A stretch of 64,000 bases of DNA from Asterella californica (lineage: Eukaryota > Streptophyta > Marchantiopsida > Marchantiales > Aytoniaceae), in assembly GCA_036924285.1 (NCBI GenBank), contig JAYKYS010000004.1:20368001-20432000 (forward strand), given 5' to 3'. Numbering within the stretch: the stretch's first letter is position 1; every line of letters begins with the position of its first letter. The translations under genes and the position numbers were made by a program. The notes under the pieces are model-generated. The model was not told the origin of the DNA, searched no databases, and worked only from the letters and a program-made list of their open reading frames with translations. Shown here piece after piece: positions 46,688 to 59,090 of the stretch.

Positions 46688-49600
46688 TTATTCCTGTGAA
46701 TGCTCTGGGCCCATGTGAGTCCGATCCCGTATCTTTTCTACGACGTTCCGCCTTCTTTCCTCCAATTTATTGCCCATCTTTTTCCCGAAGCCAAGAACCC
46801 TGGAACGTTTAGAACCAGCAGGCGGTAATCTGCTTGAATTCTGCCTTCCGATTTGGTCCTCGTTTCCTTGCTTTACGTACCCCGACTCACTGTCAGAGGA
46901 GGATGAACGCTGTAGCTGCCCAAACGCGACCAGCTGAAGTTTCTCCAGTGACAAAGACTCTGTTTCAGACTCCCTACTAGACGCTTCCACAAACATATCC
47001 TCCTTTCCAAGCAGCGGCCTTGTTAATTCGGAGTCAAGTGTTGTGCCTACATGTATCTCAGGTAGTGACTGGGACGCTACTATTTTCTTACTGGGTGATA
47101 AAGGAGGAGATAATGAATTTTCGTGCTCATACTGGAAAGCAATACCTGAAAGGCTTTTAGATGGACCCACACCCGCACCCGATGTCTCTATGCGGATGAT
47201 GTCTACACTACCTTCTTTTCTCAACTGGCTTCTTCTCTCTTCCCGGCGTTCCTTATCATTACTTTGATCTGATGATCCTTGCTCAGGCACAAATGGAATC
47301 GGAACTGCATCTCTGGGAAGCCAATTCTCCTTATCTGAGAGCATCCAGTGGTACGGTAAATCCTCAAACTGTGGAAAAACCAAAGTCTCACGAACAAGAA
47401 TCTGCACTCGGGGCAAACAATGTCAGATCAGGAAGCAAGTGAGAAATTCAAGACCGTCCAACTTGACAGAACTTCTGGTCAATGTGACAAGCGGATGGAG
47501 TTTAAACAGCTACACATGTGCATTGAAGTAAGTGAATAACTGAACCTTGATTTGGTTGACAATGAATGCACCAAGAGGGCCACTGTTAATTTTGTGGTCT
47601 CCTATACATGGCTCAGGTACCAGCTCTAGCGTGGGCATTTTGGTGAAACTAAACCACACACGATCCGAAGGTGGTGGCTTAATGCGAACTTGTAGTGTTC
47701 CCTTTAACTGCACTACTTTTATCGTCAACGCCAGAGGCACCTGAGAAAGCCAGAAACCCACATCAATACAAATACGCAGGTGAATTCTGAGCCTGCAGGT
47801 GCCGTGTCCGACACTAGTATGATTCAGTATACGTCATCCGGGGTAAAGCCTCAAAAGCCCGATCTAAGGGTGCTTTAAGCGGCCAACATACCTCGTTCTT
47901 GGGTATGTTATAGCCATGAACCACTCTGGCGTAACAGAAGAGTGCTTTTGCCCAGCTGAAAGATGATAAACAAAATACATGAAAGTCCTCTGATCTCTGG
48001 CATGGCTTCCTTTGATCTTTCGTTCCTGAACAGAATTCATGAAAACTAGACTGAAAAGAAAGAGAGAGAAAGAGAAGGAGAGCAACCTGAGAAACCTGCT
48101 CTGCAACTCGTGACATCATAGCTTTTACACTGCTTAACTGCGACTGCATCCAGCCCTTACGACTAGCTTCCTCAGAGCCTCTGACATCAGCTGCCAGAAC
48201 AATCGCACATATCCAATATTCCCCAACTGTGAGTGGAAATTTAAACAGCTACGAAAAAAAAGACTCTTTATCTCCAGTGTCTACTGTCCTTTAAACTACC
48301 TAGAAAACATTTAAACTAATGTGTAGATTGGGACGTGGTTATGAACGGATGCATAGACCCTCCTATTGTTTGTGTTTACAACCGTCCTGTTACAATCATC
48401 CTACTTTAATGACTGGGTCAAACAAGGAATCTTGAACGTTGTGTATTCTCTACGATATCTCGGAGATACAAGAAACAAGAACTGCAACCGGCAGGCAACA
48501 AGACAATACATTACCTGGTTTGCTGCTACTTGATGTGCCACCTGAATTCCTTTGATCTGCAGTACTTCCTTCAGCATCATTTAGATCTAACTCATCCGTG
48601 TAGGTCTGCAGCCCTTTCGCCAGATCAGCAGCAGCGGCTCCAGATAGACCCGGTTCGAGTCCTTGCGACACAACCTTCTCGCGTGAACTTGAATCTCGAA
48701 CGTCTATACGAGTTTCAATCGTGAGAATCGCTCCTCCGTGATATTCTATATCGGCCTCCAAACCCCAAGAACCTTCCTCGTTAACGGGAAGAAGTGATAT
48801 ATTGCGGGCCAACGGTGGAGAGTTGCCGAGATCCAGATGGGTACAATCGATTTTCCCGATATAAGTTGGAGTAGGCACCTTCGACAATTGTCTCTAAAGA
48901 ATTGACCACAACAGAGCACCTCGCATAAGCATGGCCTACAAGTTACCTTCATCCTCTCAGAAGTAAGCCTCTCGTATTTCTTGCTATGGGCTCCTATGGT
49001 ACAAAGAGCTATTGCAGCGGCATCACACTTTCTAACATTCTGCAGCATCGCTCTTGCCACGAAAGCTCAACGCTTTAGGCAAGCAACAATATTGCTTGGA
49101 GTTCGAGAATCAAGCAACTCGACATAATAGCTTGCACGTCCAGCATGGAAAGACACTAAAGAACATACCAGGCAAAACGAGCATTAAGACTGAATCAAAA
49201 TAAGAACAAATATCTATCATCACCATACTGAAGCCACGGTAGTACAACGCCTAAGAACAGCTGCACCATTTCCTGTTTTAACGTATGTGCAATCCTTGTG
49301 AATCTGAGAATGGAGGACCTGCCTGAAGAATTGATTGTATTCGAGAAGCGACTGATTCACTGTGGTATAGGTCAAAGAACAAGCGGGCAAATAAGGCATT
49401 AACACAAAGAAGTGATTGTTCCACCGTACTGTCACGATTTTGATGCTGAGAATTACTCTCCGTAGAATTCAATGAACTGGATGCCAGCCTGATACTTTCA
49501 TCCCTCACAAGCGATGCTTCAGGTATCAATTCTTCCATGCTGGCACTACCTGCAGGCACTTCGTCACTGGTACTACCCCCGATGCTGAAAGCTGAGCTTT

Positions 49601-51639
49601 TGCTGCTACCCTCCTCTGCAACTGCCATTTCATCGGGTTTTATTTCCTCTACTCTCTGGACATCTTGTCGACTCTCAGAAGCTTTATTTTCCCGGTTGCC
49701 TTTCATACTCCGACGAGTGAGCTTTTTCCAGATCAAGCGAGTCTTCTTTATGCTAGAAGAGTTTTGCTCGCCTTTGAGCGGCTTCATTCTGTCTTCGGCA
49801 ACATAAGCAAGCCTACCAGAGTTGACTCTACCAATGAAGGGAAACTGAGTCTCAACCCGAAGTAAATATTCTTTATATTCCTTCTTCAACTTGAAAAACC
49901 AATCTCCAGTGCCATTCTGCACTCTAGCAGCCGCGCGCAGGATTTCGCACCATTTCTCCTTCTCCCATCCAGTGTCCAAGTACAGCAAGCAATCACGGGA
50001 TCCTCCATAAACGTCCCGGGTTGCATGATGAACCTTTAGAGGATATTTTTTCGCCCTACATGCAGATAGGCCAACAACACCAGGGTATCAGTATGTATTC
50101 ATGAAAGGTGTTCAACCTGCAACCTGAGTATATGATCAGGCAAATTTCGCGCGACCAGATGAATAACCAAGTTGCAAACGAACGAGCTGTTACATTCACT
50201 CCATTTCGGACTTCACTTAAGAGTACCTCAAATGTCAAGGACCTAATACTATCAGGTAAACCGAGAGCTACCCCGTCGTATCCAAACATCAAATTTCCCC
50301 AAAAATTACCCAGTGGTATATAGGGTAAATCTGCATTCACCATTTGCGAGTAGATTCTGAGGCTCCCGAAACAGCAAGTATTGAACAGCCTTCCAGCCGG
50401 ATGTGATCTGCGACTCCTGGAGCAGTCAAATGCAATATCGTGCCTTGTAGCTTGGCTTTTCTAAAGACCGGAGTAATCAGAACATGATCTTTCAAAAGAT
50501 CACGTTTCGACCTCGAGTCTTTGGAACCTTTTTCATTCTCATTCCTTTCTTCTTTAGCAAGCTTCTCCCGTAAAGCCTTCTCCCGTCTGGTATACATTCT
50601 TTTAAGATCACCAGCTGGTAAAGCTGTGATCCACACACCACCCTGTGATTCATCAAGAACACAAAACATCGTCCAAAGTCAATGCAAATCATTCCGTTTC
50701 TTCCACGATTTTTCTTCCCAACAATTACAGATATCTTCAATGTTTTCACAACAGATGTTAGTAACGTTTTTCATGCATGCGGTGTACATCTAACTAAACT
50801 CGTAATGTATAGAGAAAATGCTCAAGTTTAGAAATTTCAGCATTCCAGTGACTAAACGTTGAATTTTGCGATGTCCCAAGATCCAACGAAGCACAAGCTG
50901 AGCTAGCTCTCATCACCCAGCCTACGTCAAAGTAGATACGGTTTTGAATTTATGTTATCCCGGATTCTTAAGGTTTCTGTTTGTTTGCCGCTGAAAGCAA
51001 ACTTGAAGTACAGCGCACTTTTCTCTGAGGATCTCAAGATTCGCATCTATGCACGACATTTCACGGTTACAGCATAAGACCCTCAATCTCCACAACCGGC
51101 CGAGACTGGAGCATGTGACAACCTCTATAAACTGAACCACGTACGCCATCATACAATAATGTGCAACTTCTTCGTTGCATGGACTGACATCTAGATAAAG
51201 CCACCACATCCAGGAATCAACGTAATTATCATCAACTTGCCAACCTGCTGTCATTCTGTAATATTTAATCAACCTGTACCATCATTTCAGCTTCACACGT
51301 TCAACTTGTATGTCTGTCCAGAATAGAGACTGACTGGAGACTGACAGCTACCAATTCAGACAGCAAGGGAAAAGAAGTCACCTTTAGTTTGACCTCTAAC
51401 TTATTCTCCGGAATTTCCACAGAAACAGACGATATATGAGATATCGAGGGCCTCGGTTTTTTCTCCACAGATCGCATTACTACAAACATCAAAACCAGGG
51501 CTTCCAACAACAAAACAACCAAGACGCCGCTCACAAACGCGGACCAGCACCCGAACATGGCCGTCCATTTGTAGTATCTCATCGAGTGTCCAGACAATGC
51601 AGAGACCACACTGTCCGACGTAGCGTCGATGTTCGGCAT
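46688..51639 (-). CDS. Membrane-anchored PH and SMP-domain lipid-transfer protein (TEX2-like, DUF2404)
   Basis: SMP proteins carry lipids between membranes at contact sites, commonly anchored in the ER. Exons on the minus strand: 51639-51382, 50642-50341, 50055-49319, 49065-48947, 48893-48515, 48226-48087, 47740-47546, 47401-46688; 947 residues if all are used. Residues about 25-56 form a membrane segment (FVSGVLVVLLLEALVLMFVVM). A PH-like domain follows (GGVWITALPAGDLK to WEKEKWCEILRAA, about 87-225). After a Ser-rich linker comes the SMP domain (about 400-725): CVNALFARLFFDLYHSE, PTPTYIGKIDCTHLDLG, WGLEADIEYHGGAILTIETR, VPLALTIKVVQLKGTLQVRI, and the GDHKINSGPLGAFIVNQIK region ending ILVRETLVFPQFEDLP. 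The C-tail is acidic then basic (KKMGNKLEERRR). The ATG at 51639 precedes the membrane segment. The exon 49065-48947 may be an artefact (see findings); without it the protein has 906 residues. Confidence 0.87.
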
Positions 51640-53018
51640 CTTAAGGCTGTTGGCGTCCTCGCCTCTTCAGCAACGAGTAAAATTTCATGCGCACCTAATA
51701 CACGTACGTACCAACCATGTCAATTTCAGTAATCCTAATGGTAACCAGAAGCAATGGCACCTTTTCAATGAATTTCCCGCTACTGATTGTACGTGAAGAC
51801 ATTCCGTGGCAACATCATTCAGCGGCCGAAATTGCGGAGTAACGTTCACATGATTTTCCAAGAACTTACGTTGCCGGGCTCATTTCAATTACAACCCGTG
51901 GCTAAATCCGCTCCTCCGCCCTCTATCATGAAATGAAACTGGCTTCGCTTGTTTTGAGATTACACACTACTGCTTATCACGACTGAAACTAGCGCCGTAA
52001 AAAGCCGCCAAACTCAACACAAAAACTCCGAATTTTGTCATTCCCTCCCACATACGAAACTAATCAGTCCCTTTACTACGCAATAGCATCAATAAAACTG
52101 AAACCACGCGCCCGCGCAAGTGACGCGATGACATAACACTTTTATCCTCCATTCCTTGACGTCCATATCTATAATTTCCAAATAAAACCTTCCCACGAGA
52201 ACGCTCAGGCAGACGGTCCATCCAGGTACCAAAACACTAGTCTCTTCCAAAGCAAATTCTGCTCTACTTCGCTCGATCGAAGATTATGATGGCCATTTTT
52301 AACTGAAGAAGCAGGGGTGGTAGAAGAAATGGGGGCCTCAAATGGCCAAAGGGTGCAAGACGCGAAGCCTGCCTGGCAGCCAGCGGGAGACTTGGTACTA
52401 GGACAGAGTCTTAGAGAAAGAGACAGAAACAGAGAGGGAAATGGAAACAGAGGGACCGAGAGGAGGCGGGGAGGGAGCTCAGGGAGGGCCATCCGTTGAC
52501 GACAGACTAACCATAGTTACTGACCTGGTCCAGATTCACCCACGCTCTCAGCTGCCTTCCATATTTTGTGGTCCCCAGTAAAGCGGTATGGTGAAACCCC
52601 CAGTATGGTGAAACCCCCATCAAAAAGTCTGTAATTTCCAGTACGGCAGTACCTTCCTTTCTATAATTGCCTCACAGCGCGACTCTACCGTATCTCGACG
52701 ATTTGTTCAATTATAGCCACAACTAATCATCACGCGAATGCATTAATGTGTCTGGAAGTCTAGGACCTACCGTAGGGCCTGCCTAACTAACAGTTAACTA
52801 CGGTGTCCTCTGAGGTTGGAGGGATAGTAGTAACCTTCCCTGACTGAAGTGAGTTCCGCACCACGTCGACGACCATCTCCGACCGAACGTATGCAGTGCA
52901 AGACACGAGTCACACGACAAGCACGACCAAAGAAGTCTGTGATATTTTAGGAACGATATCGACCTTAGAGCTACTCAAAATGGGACTTAGCCCCGATGTT
53001 CTTCTCCCCTCCCGGGCG
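51640..53018. other. Upstream region of the PH/SMP gene; no gene seen
   Basis: Likely promoter and 5' leader of the minus-strand gene, then intergenic DNA. A purine-rich GAGAGAAAGAGACAGAAACAGAG run lies at about 52410-52455. A 17-base phrase TATGGTGAAACCCCCAG is tandemly doubled at 52588-52620. Confidence 0.45.
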
Positions 53019-53112
53019 TTGGTTGTTTTACCCTTCGGGTCCCTCTTTCGCTTGTAATGCTTGATAGTGTCTTTCTATAGGTTGGCTATTCATTGCGTCG
53101 CGTGTTCGACAT
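53019..53112 (+). repeat. Dispersed repeat R1, copy C (partial)
   Basis: CCCTTCGGGTCCCTCTTTCG, then TTGATAGTGTCTTTC, then GTTGGCT and GCGTCGCGTGTT match 18892-18992 in order with scattered changes. Only the middle of the repeat is present. Confidence 0.7.
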
Positions 53113-53588
53113 ATAGAAAGAGAAGAGTATATTGAGTTTACTGCAAACGTTGTGCGGAATCACTGCGGAATGAAACTGTCACGCGACTCACGTCTTCGCG
53201 CGCGTGTCCTCTTTGAGGTGCTCTCTTTCAGTAGATAATCTCACAGATTCCCTCACAGTTAGAAGGGACAGAATTCTACAGTACTCCCATAACTTTGTTA
53301 CGGGACAGGTTTATCTCTGCCCCCATTCACGACGCCTATGTAGTACCCGGCGTTACACGCGAATAACATCACTTCTCATGTCATTGCGATGCGTTACTAA
53401 TGTGCTGTCGGCAGTGGAGTGCGCGGTTTTTGGATTTTGTTTTTCTTCTAAATTTAAAAATTTATTATTTATTACCTTTGGATGGATACAAGATCGGACG
53501 ATAAAATCGAACGATAGATTATAGACATATTGTACATATTTATTTTATAATATATTTTTTCAAAAAATATATTTAAAATATATTAAAG

Positions 53589-53640
53589 AGCGTGCATATA
53601 CCTCCTCCATCAGAACAATAGAGGAGGTAAATATAAACAG
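53589..53640. repeat. TGCATATACC / CTCCTCCATC hairpin
   Basis: ACCTCCT and AGGAGGT arms flank CCATCAGAACAATAG, with partial outer pairing (TATACCTCCT/AGGAGGTAAATA). Same motif as 22132. Confidence 0.7.
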
Positions 53641-54042
53641 AGAAGACTGATGCACTTCCGTTCAAGTTTTCGCTTCAAGGATTTCTGGTAAATTATATAC
53701 TATAAAAAATATGCATGTTCGATGGACTTCTGGGGAATTTTTGTTCTTTTAATGATATCAAAAAAAGATGTATAAATAAAATTTATATATTAAATAGATA
53801 GAAAAAATTAAAATATTTTATAAATATGAACTGTTAATCTATGTTTAGAAACATAAATAGATCAAAATATAAACTATAAAATATGAATACATAGTAACGC
53901 TGTCAAAGATACAAGTTCAAGAACTTGAAGTTGTTTATACATTAATTCATAATGACTTTAATTTAGTACTTAATGACGATTTCCGCGCACGAGCATTATA
54001 GGGAGAAGATTCTTCTTCCTACAAGGATTAAGTACTATATTA

Positions 54043-54090
54043 AACCTTTGCGTATTTGTCTCTTCCAATGGAAGATGTGAAATATGCATA
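54043..54090. repeat. TGCGTATTTG / CTCTTCC hairpin
   Basis: Arms TGCGTATTTGTCTCTTCC and GGAAGATGTGAAATATGCA pair imperfectly around a short AAT loop, and a GTGCTC flank follows. A family member. Confidence 0.7.
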
Positions 54091-54132
54091 GGTGCTCAAT
54101 TTTTATGTGAACGCCGTGGATATATATATAGA

Positions 54133-54270
54133 GTGAGCACCCGTGCAAATATAAAAAGTGATCACCTGTGCATATATATTCACCCTCTTCCAAGTTCGGA
54201 AGAGGGGGAATATACATACTCATTAATTTATGTCCTAACCCTTCCTCGTAGAGGGGTTAGGCTATAAATT
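54133..54270. repeat. Twin hairpins: CCCTCTTCC and CCTAACC
   Basis: After GTGAGCACCCGTGCA (54133-54147), arms 54175-54191 and 54198-54214 (TATATTCACCCTCTTCC and complement) pair at 16 of 17 positions. A second foldback follows at 54225-54241/54253-54270 (AATTTAT...CCTAACCC and complement). This repeats the arrangement at 18119-18208. Confidence 0.85.
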
Positions 54271-54665
54271 AAAAATATTTAAAGGTAACTGATGACTCCT
54301 CGACTGATCTTTTTATGGTGACATGAGAGTGTTTATAGGTCCTGTGCTTATGGGTTTTCTTCTCTTGTAACATGTGTAATGCTGTTAGTAATAGACAATT
54401 ATTTTAGATATTTTATTAGATACTTTATTTTAACTTCATTCTCATTCTGTTCTGAACGATCTTTTAGATTACTTGTAAGATCCGACATGCTTTCTTCCGC
54501 TTTCAGTATGTACCCTATTATACATATTATTATCTCCTGGTACCCATACGTAGTAAACTTTTTATTTAAATATGTTCCGAAATAGTCATCTCTCATCCGT
54601 CTCCAACCAACCAAATTGTATAATTTTTTATCCGCTTGTCTTTTTCCTTGTATTTCTGAAAAGGT

Positions 54666-54745
54666 GATCGAGCATGCATATTCACCTCCTCCATCAAGTA
54701 AATATATATTGGCCACACAAACAAACATGCATATTCAGTTCTTTG
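54666..54745. repeat. GATCGAGCATGCATATTCACC motif copies
   Basis: GATCGAGCATGCATATTCAC followed by CTCCTCCATC lies at 54666-54695, and CATGCATATTCAG follows at 54727-54739. Similar GATCGAGCATGC or ATCGAGCATG starts are at 58481 and 59095. Confidence 0.7.
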
Positions 54746-56360
54746 TCACTCGGGTGTCGATTTGTTATGTATCACGAACATTAAAATGATGAAAAGCAAA
54801 CAGGTCTTTTCCCAACAAAAAATCTCAAGATTTCACCGGTTTATATTCAAAGTATGCCGTCTCTGTCCGAGTGCTGCAATACATACATTCGAATATAAAC
54901 ATCCCAAAGGCGCGTACGGAGTCGACCGTGAAAGAAAAAGCGATAGGACTGTGTTCTTTTTACGGTCATTGGAAGAATCTCGTGTACAATAGGTAAGTCG
55001 TGGTCGATAGAGACTGTCTAAATTAATATTTTGCGTATGTCTCGGAATATACTTGGTACACTTTTTCTCGGAACTACAGTTTGTTATCACCAAAAGCATA
55101 TATATTATAGAAAATTTTTACGTTAAATTTTAATGAATATAAACATTAAATGTTATCCTACCCAAACTACAAAAACGTCAGGAATGAACCCATAAGTGAA
55201 ACGTAGCAAAACGCGCTTCCAAGAATACAAGTCCGACCGCATTGTGAAAAGAGAAATGAGTAAAATTTGTACATGAATTTTTGCCTAACCTTTCTCGACA
55301 AAAAAGTTAAATTACAATTAATACTTGCCACCCTATTGCGAAAAGGTACACACATCCGATATTAAATATCGCCCTAAAATGCGTTCGACAAGATCCGAAC
55401 CAGCTACGAAACAATATTGAATATAATATACATACTGGTACTATTGTACTTCTCGTTTGTATATGCATGCAACCACTACGATTGTGCATGCTGGAGATAA
55501 AATAAAATACAGTGCTGATAGCACTTATCTCATGCGCCAGTCTTCCTTGCTTAATTCGTTTCGAAATTTGACAGCGCAATATAGTTCGCGGAAAAACGGG
55601 GCAAGCTAGGTTTCTATAAAAATGATGATAAACGACAAATAAATTGTCTTCCCTTGGACCTTTTCCTACTCTTCTGAAAGAGAGCAAGAGACGGTAAGTA
55701 TTCAACTTCATACTAAGAGTGTCTCATACGCGCTAAGTTTAGAGTTTCATTCGTGTTTCATGATCCTTCCTTGGGACGTGTTCTGAGGGTGTTTGGATTA
55801 CTTAGCACAAGAAGCTCAAATTTAGAGCCACTTTGCAGTAATACCTCACTACAGTCTCATCCAGTGAAGTGTATAAGATTAGATATGAGGAGAAAACCCA
55901 AAAATAACATAGACAAGTGAAAACTAGCAAACCCTGCACCGGCTGAACACAGCAAGAGGGTTGGAAGGTGAGGGTCTCCGTGACACGGACCAAAGTCGCC
56001 TATCTTGACATACGTCCGGCACATCGCCAGGACTGTTCCGCAGAGTCCTCAGAAGTGAATAATATCTTTCCACACGGCTTTTTACAGTAAATTTCGTTTT
56101 CTTTTATCAGACAATATATAAATTTAATAAAAAATTATTATAAAAATTAAATTAATTCATAAGTAATATATATAAATAGTTTTAGAATAATTAATTTATC
56201 CAAATATAAATTGTAAATGAATTTTAGATTAATACACTATTGAGAAAATAAAATCGAAACATTATTTTTCAAATATATTATTTTATAAAAATATTATTTT
56301 ATATTCTAACCTTTCACTTCACACCAGAAAAATTAAAATATAAATTATACGCCATCTACA

Positions 56361-56470
56361 CTTCTAAGTGTACGTGAATATACATGTTGAGGAACTCACC
56401 CGGGTGAATATCCTCCTTCTATATATCCTCCTTCTATTAAGTGAGAATGGAGGAGAATCCTCCTCGTCAA
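56361..56470. repeat. TCCTCCTTCTATA duplication with GGAGGA counterpart
   Basis: ATATCCTCCTTCTAT occurs twice in tandem at 56408-56437, followed by GAATGGAGGAGAATCCTCC, so CTCC and GGAG runs face each other. GAATATACATG and a CACCCGGGTGAATAT palindrome precede it. Confidence 0.6.
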
Positions 56471-57396
56471 ACGAAAGAATTTGAGTTGATCTCCAAAGAA
56501 AAACCTTGAGACTTTGTCGGTCATGATGCTTACGGTGCTAGTAATGTTGACTATGTAGTGATGTCACAACTATATATACATGGGACCCGTTACCGTTAGC
56601 GCAGTCTAAAGTATCTATAATCTACCGCGGTGTCTGGACTTCAATGTATAGCAGAAGCTTGTGATTGGAGTGGTTTCTCCACATAAGCCACACTCCTGAG
56701 GCGGATCCGCCCGAGGGAGTGGGGCTTACGTGGCGAATCCACGATGAACGGAACCTTCTGCAGCTTGAAGGTTGTTTTGTTTGAATTTTTCTCTTTGTTT
56801 TTAAGTTGGAACGGTTACTCAACGGTTAGCAGCCACACTTGGTTTGATAAATCATACTTTGTTGGATAAAGTAACGTTGGTAATATTATCACAATTGAGC
56901 CATAAGCAATTGGTATCGAAATAAACTTTATTTTAGGATGGCTTACGTGCATTTAACACATACATCTTTTTCCATAATGCTTTTGTTTTGTCCGCAGACA
57001 GGAAGTGGCTCATTGCACACCAAAAAAATTCTTGGGATTGCATTTAGTCATCCTTAACAAAATAAAATCAAAACTGATATTATCCTATCAATCATGATTT
57101 CAGAACATATTTATATAATAACAAACAGTAAAAATGAACACGGATGAAAACATTAAAGTCTTACTTATCAATACTATTGAACATTAAGAGAAAGGTCACA
57201 CTATGACGTTAACACACATCATCCAAGGATACAACCTCTAAAATAAAATATTTAATACAAAACTGTTAAATAACAGCGGAACAAAACCAGCCAGAGGTTC
57301 AACACGTGTAATGCGACGTCTGTTCCTTCTAACTACGAACAACTTCTTATAAGAAGTTTCTGAAACAGTTCTTTTAGGCTCTAAACCACGGCGTTC

Positions 57397-57422
57397 CCCA
57401 AACGGCCGTTTCGCCGTTTGGG
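57397..57422. repeat. Perfect 10-bp GC-rich hairpin
   Basis: CCCAAACGGC and GCCGTTTGGG flank CGTTTC. It is framed by two GCTCTAAACCA phrases (57379 and 57432). Confidence 0.8.
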
Positions 57423-58208
57423 ATGCTTATAAGCTCTAAACCATCAACTACAGTTATAGGTTTGCGACAGAACGGGGGAATTTCTCTTGTTCACTTATTT
57501 GTATATTCACTCGAGTTCGGTTCTATTCATGCATGATAGTGTTTTTTTTCTAGACACAATATTTTATCTCCACAACGAATCAAATATATATTTTTAGTAT
57601 TCTGAGTAGATTTTAATTATTGAACTACAACTCTAAGTTTTTTCAATATATTATTTTTTCTTGAACAAGAGTCATGCACGCGTTTGACAGCAATTTATCT
57701 GTCCAGAGATTTCTAGAGAAAGATTTAAGAGATAGTTCAGAGAGATTTGCGTGAGTTTTGAATTTCTGAAATCATGCGCGTTATCAAAAGCAATAGTCAT
57801 TATGCTATGACCAAGACATGTATTCTATATACTTCACTCCATCTATATCCTGGTGACGAACTGGTGCCTTGTGGACAAGCGATGGATTTCCAGACTTCTT
57901 CCAATGGTTTTCAGAAACAAATGCAGATGAGTTAACAAAAATGAAAGACAAGTTGGTGGCTTGTGGACAAGCAATGGATTGCAAAGACCTCTTTCAATGA
58001 TTTTCAAAAATAAATGCCAGTGATCTAACAAAAATGGAAAGCCAGACACTGCAAATTAATGATTTATAGAAATAAATAATTATTACTTAACCAGATCATG
58101 AAACATTCAAAAGTCAAAATTTGTACTACGAGAAATACGATTATTCTCTTTCTTCTCCGAGACAAAAGTCCACCGAGTATGGTTATTCACCTCTTAAAGC
58201 AAGCTAAA

Positions 58209-58261
58209 CATTAATTTCTCACTTAATCCTTTTGACACGGGGGTTAGGTGAGAAATTAATG
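58209..58261. repeat. CATTAATTTCTCAC / TTAATCC hairpin
   Basis: Arms 58209-58229 and 58241-58261 pair at 19 of 21 positions; both exceptions would be G-U pairs in RNA. Same AATTT...CCTAACC design as 18167 and 54225. Confidence 0.8.
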
Positions 58262-59090
58262 TCTTTTTTTACTTCAATCGACCCTCTCTCTTGTATCCTC
58301 AGAAGCGACTGATCCTGCACTTCACTTATGGATTTTTTTTCGACGGCACTACTGTCTCATGACTAACATTTAACAGTTAAGTTTGGTTTTGATTTGTATT
58401 GAAGGTTAGTCTAGATTTTCCTTATAATATTTATAACATTCTCGATAATATATATACGAAGTACAAATTCTTGAAGTTGATCGAGCATGCTTATTCACAT
58501 GAGCTCAGTTCATTCTATGTATTAGAATGTTCTCACTTTTTTAGATAAAATATTTTGACTTGCGAACCAATCTGATCTATTCGTGGATTGATATAATGAT
58601 CATGATTTACAAAAGCACTCTTTTTATTTTATTATCGACAAGCGTTTACTCTGAATGAATAATTTTGTGTAATTATTCTTCATTTTGAAGTTTGATGATA
58701 AGTTTTTTTACTATTAATTATATTTAGTGTAAGATTATTATCTAAATTAAGAAGTATTGAGATTACTTGTTTATATTTATTTATTATTCAAAAATATTTA
58801 TATATTAGATTATAGTCTGAATACAGAGAAGATCAAGCAGATCAAGAATAGATAACATGCGGTGAGATGTAATATAGACACCTAATATATTTATTTTATC
58901 AACCTATTAAAATTAATACAGTGGTTGTGCTCCTCGTTTGGAGGTTCGATGTCGTTAGTTCAAAATCAATATCATGCAGGAAGTGGACTCAAAGGACATT
59001 TTAAGTAAGTCTCAAACGAATTAAAGGTATTTAATCAGGATAAATTATCATTAAAATATCATTTATAGATTTCTTTGTCGAAGGAGAGAA

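Larger units (their letters stand above)
53440..59090. other. Second AT-rich gene-poor block
   Basis: Long AT-rich DNA with no recognisable gene on either strand. Short open frames are all motif-free. It carries a dense set of the same foldbacks and motifs as the 15-23 kb block, listed separately. Confidence 0.55.

Noticed and set aside
48641..48665. GGTTCGAGTCC, like a tRNA T-loop
   Set aside because: It lies in a coding exon of the PH/SMP gene and no cloverleaf can be drawn around it.
52205..52492. 95-codon minus-strand open frame upstream of the PH/SMP gene
   Set aside because: It is the shadow of a purine-rich GAGA tract (Ser/Leu/Pro runs) with no motif.
53440..59090. AT-rich block as an organelle DNA insertion
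   Set aside because: No plastid or mitochondrial gene, tRNA or rRNA fragment can be recognised in it.
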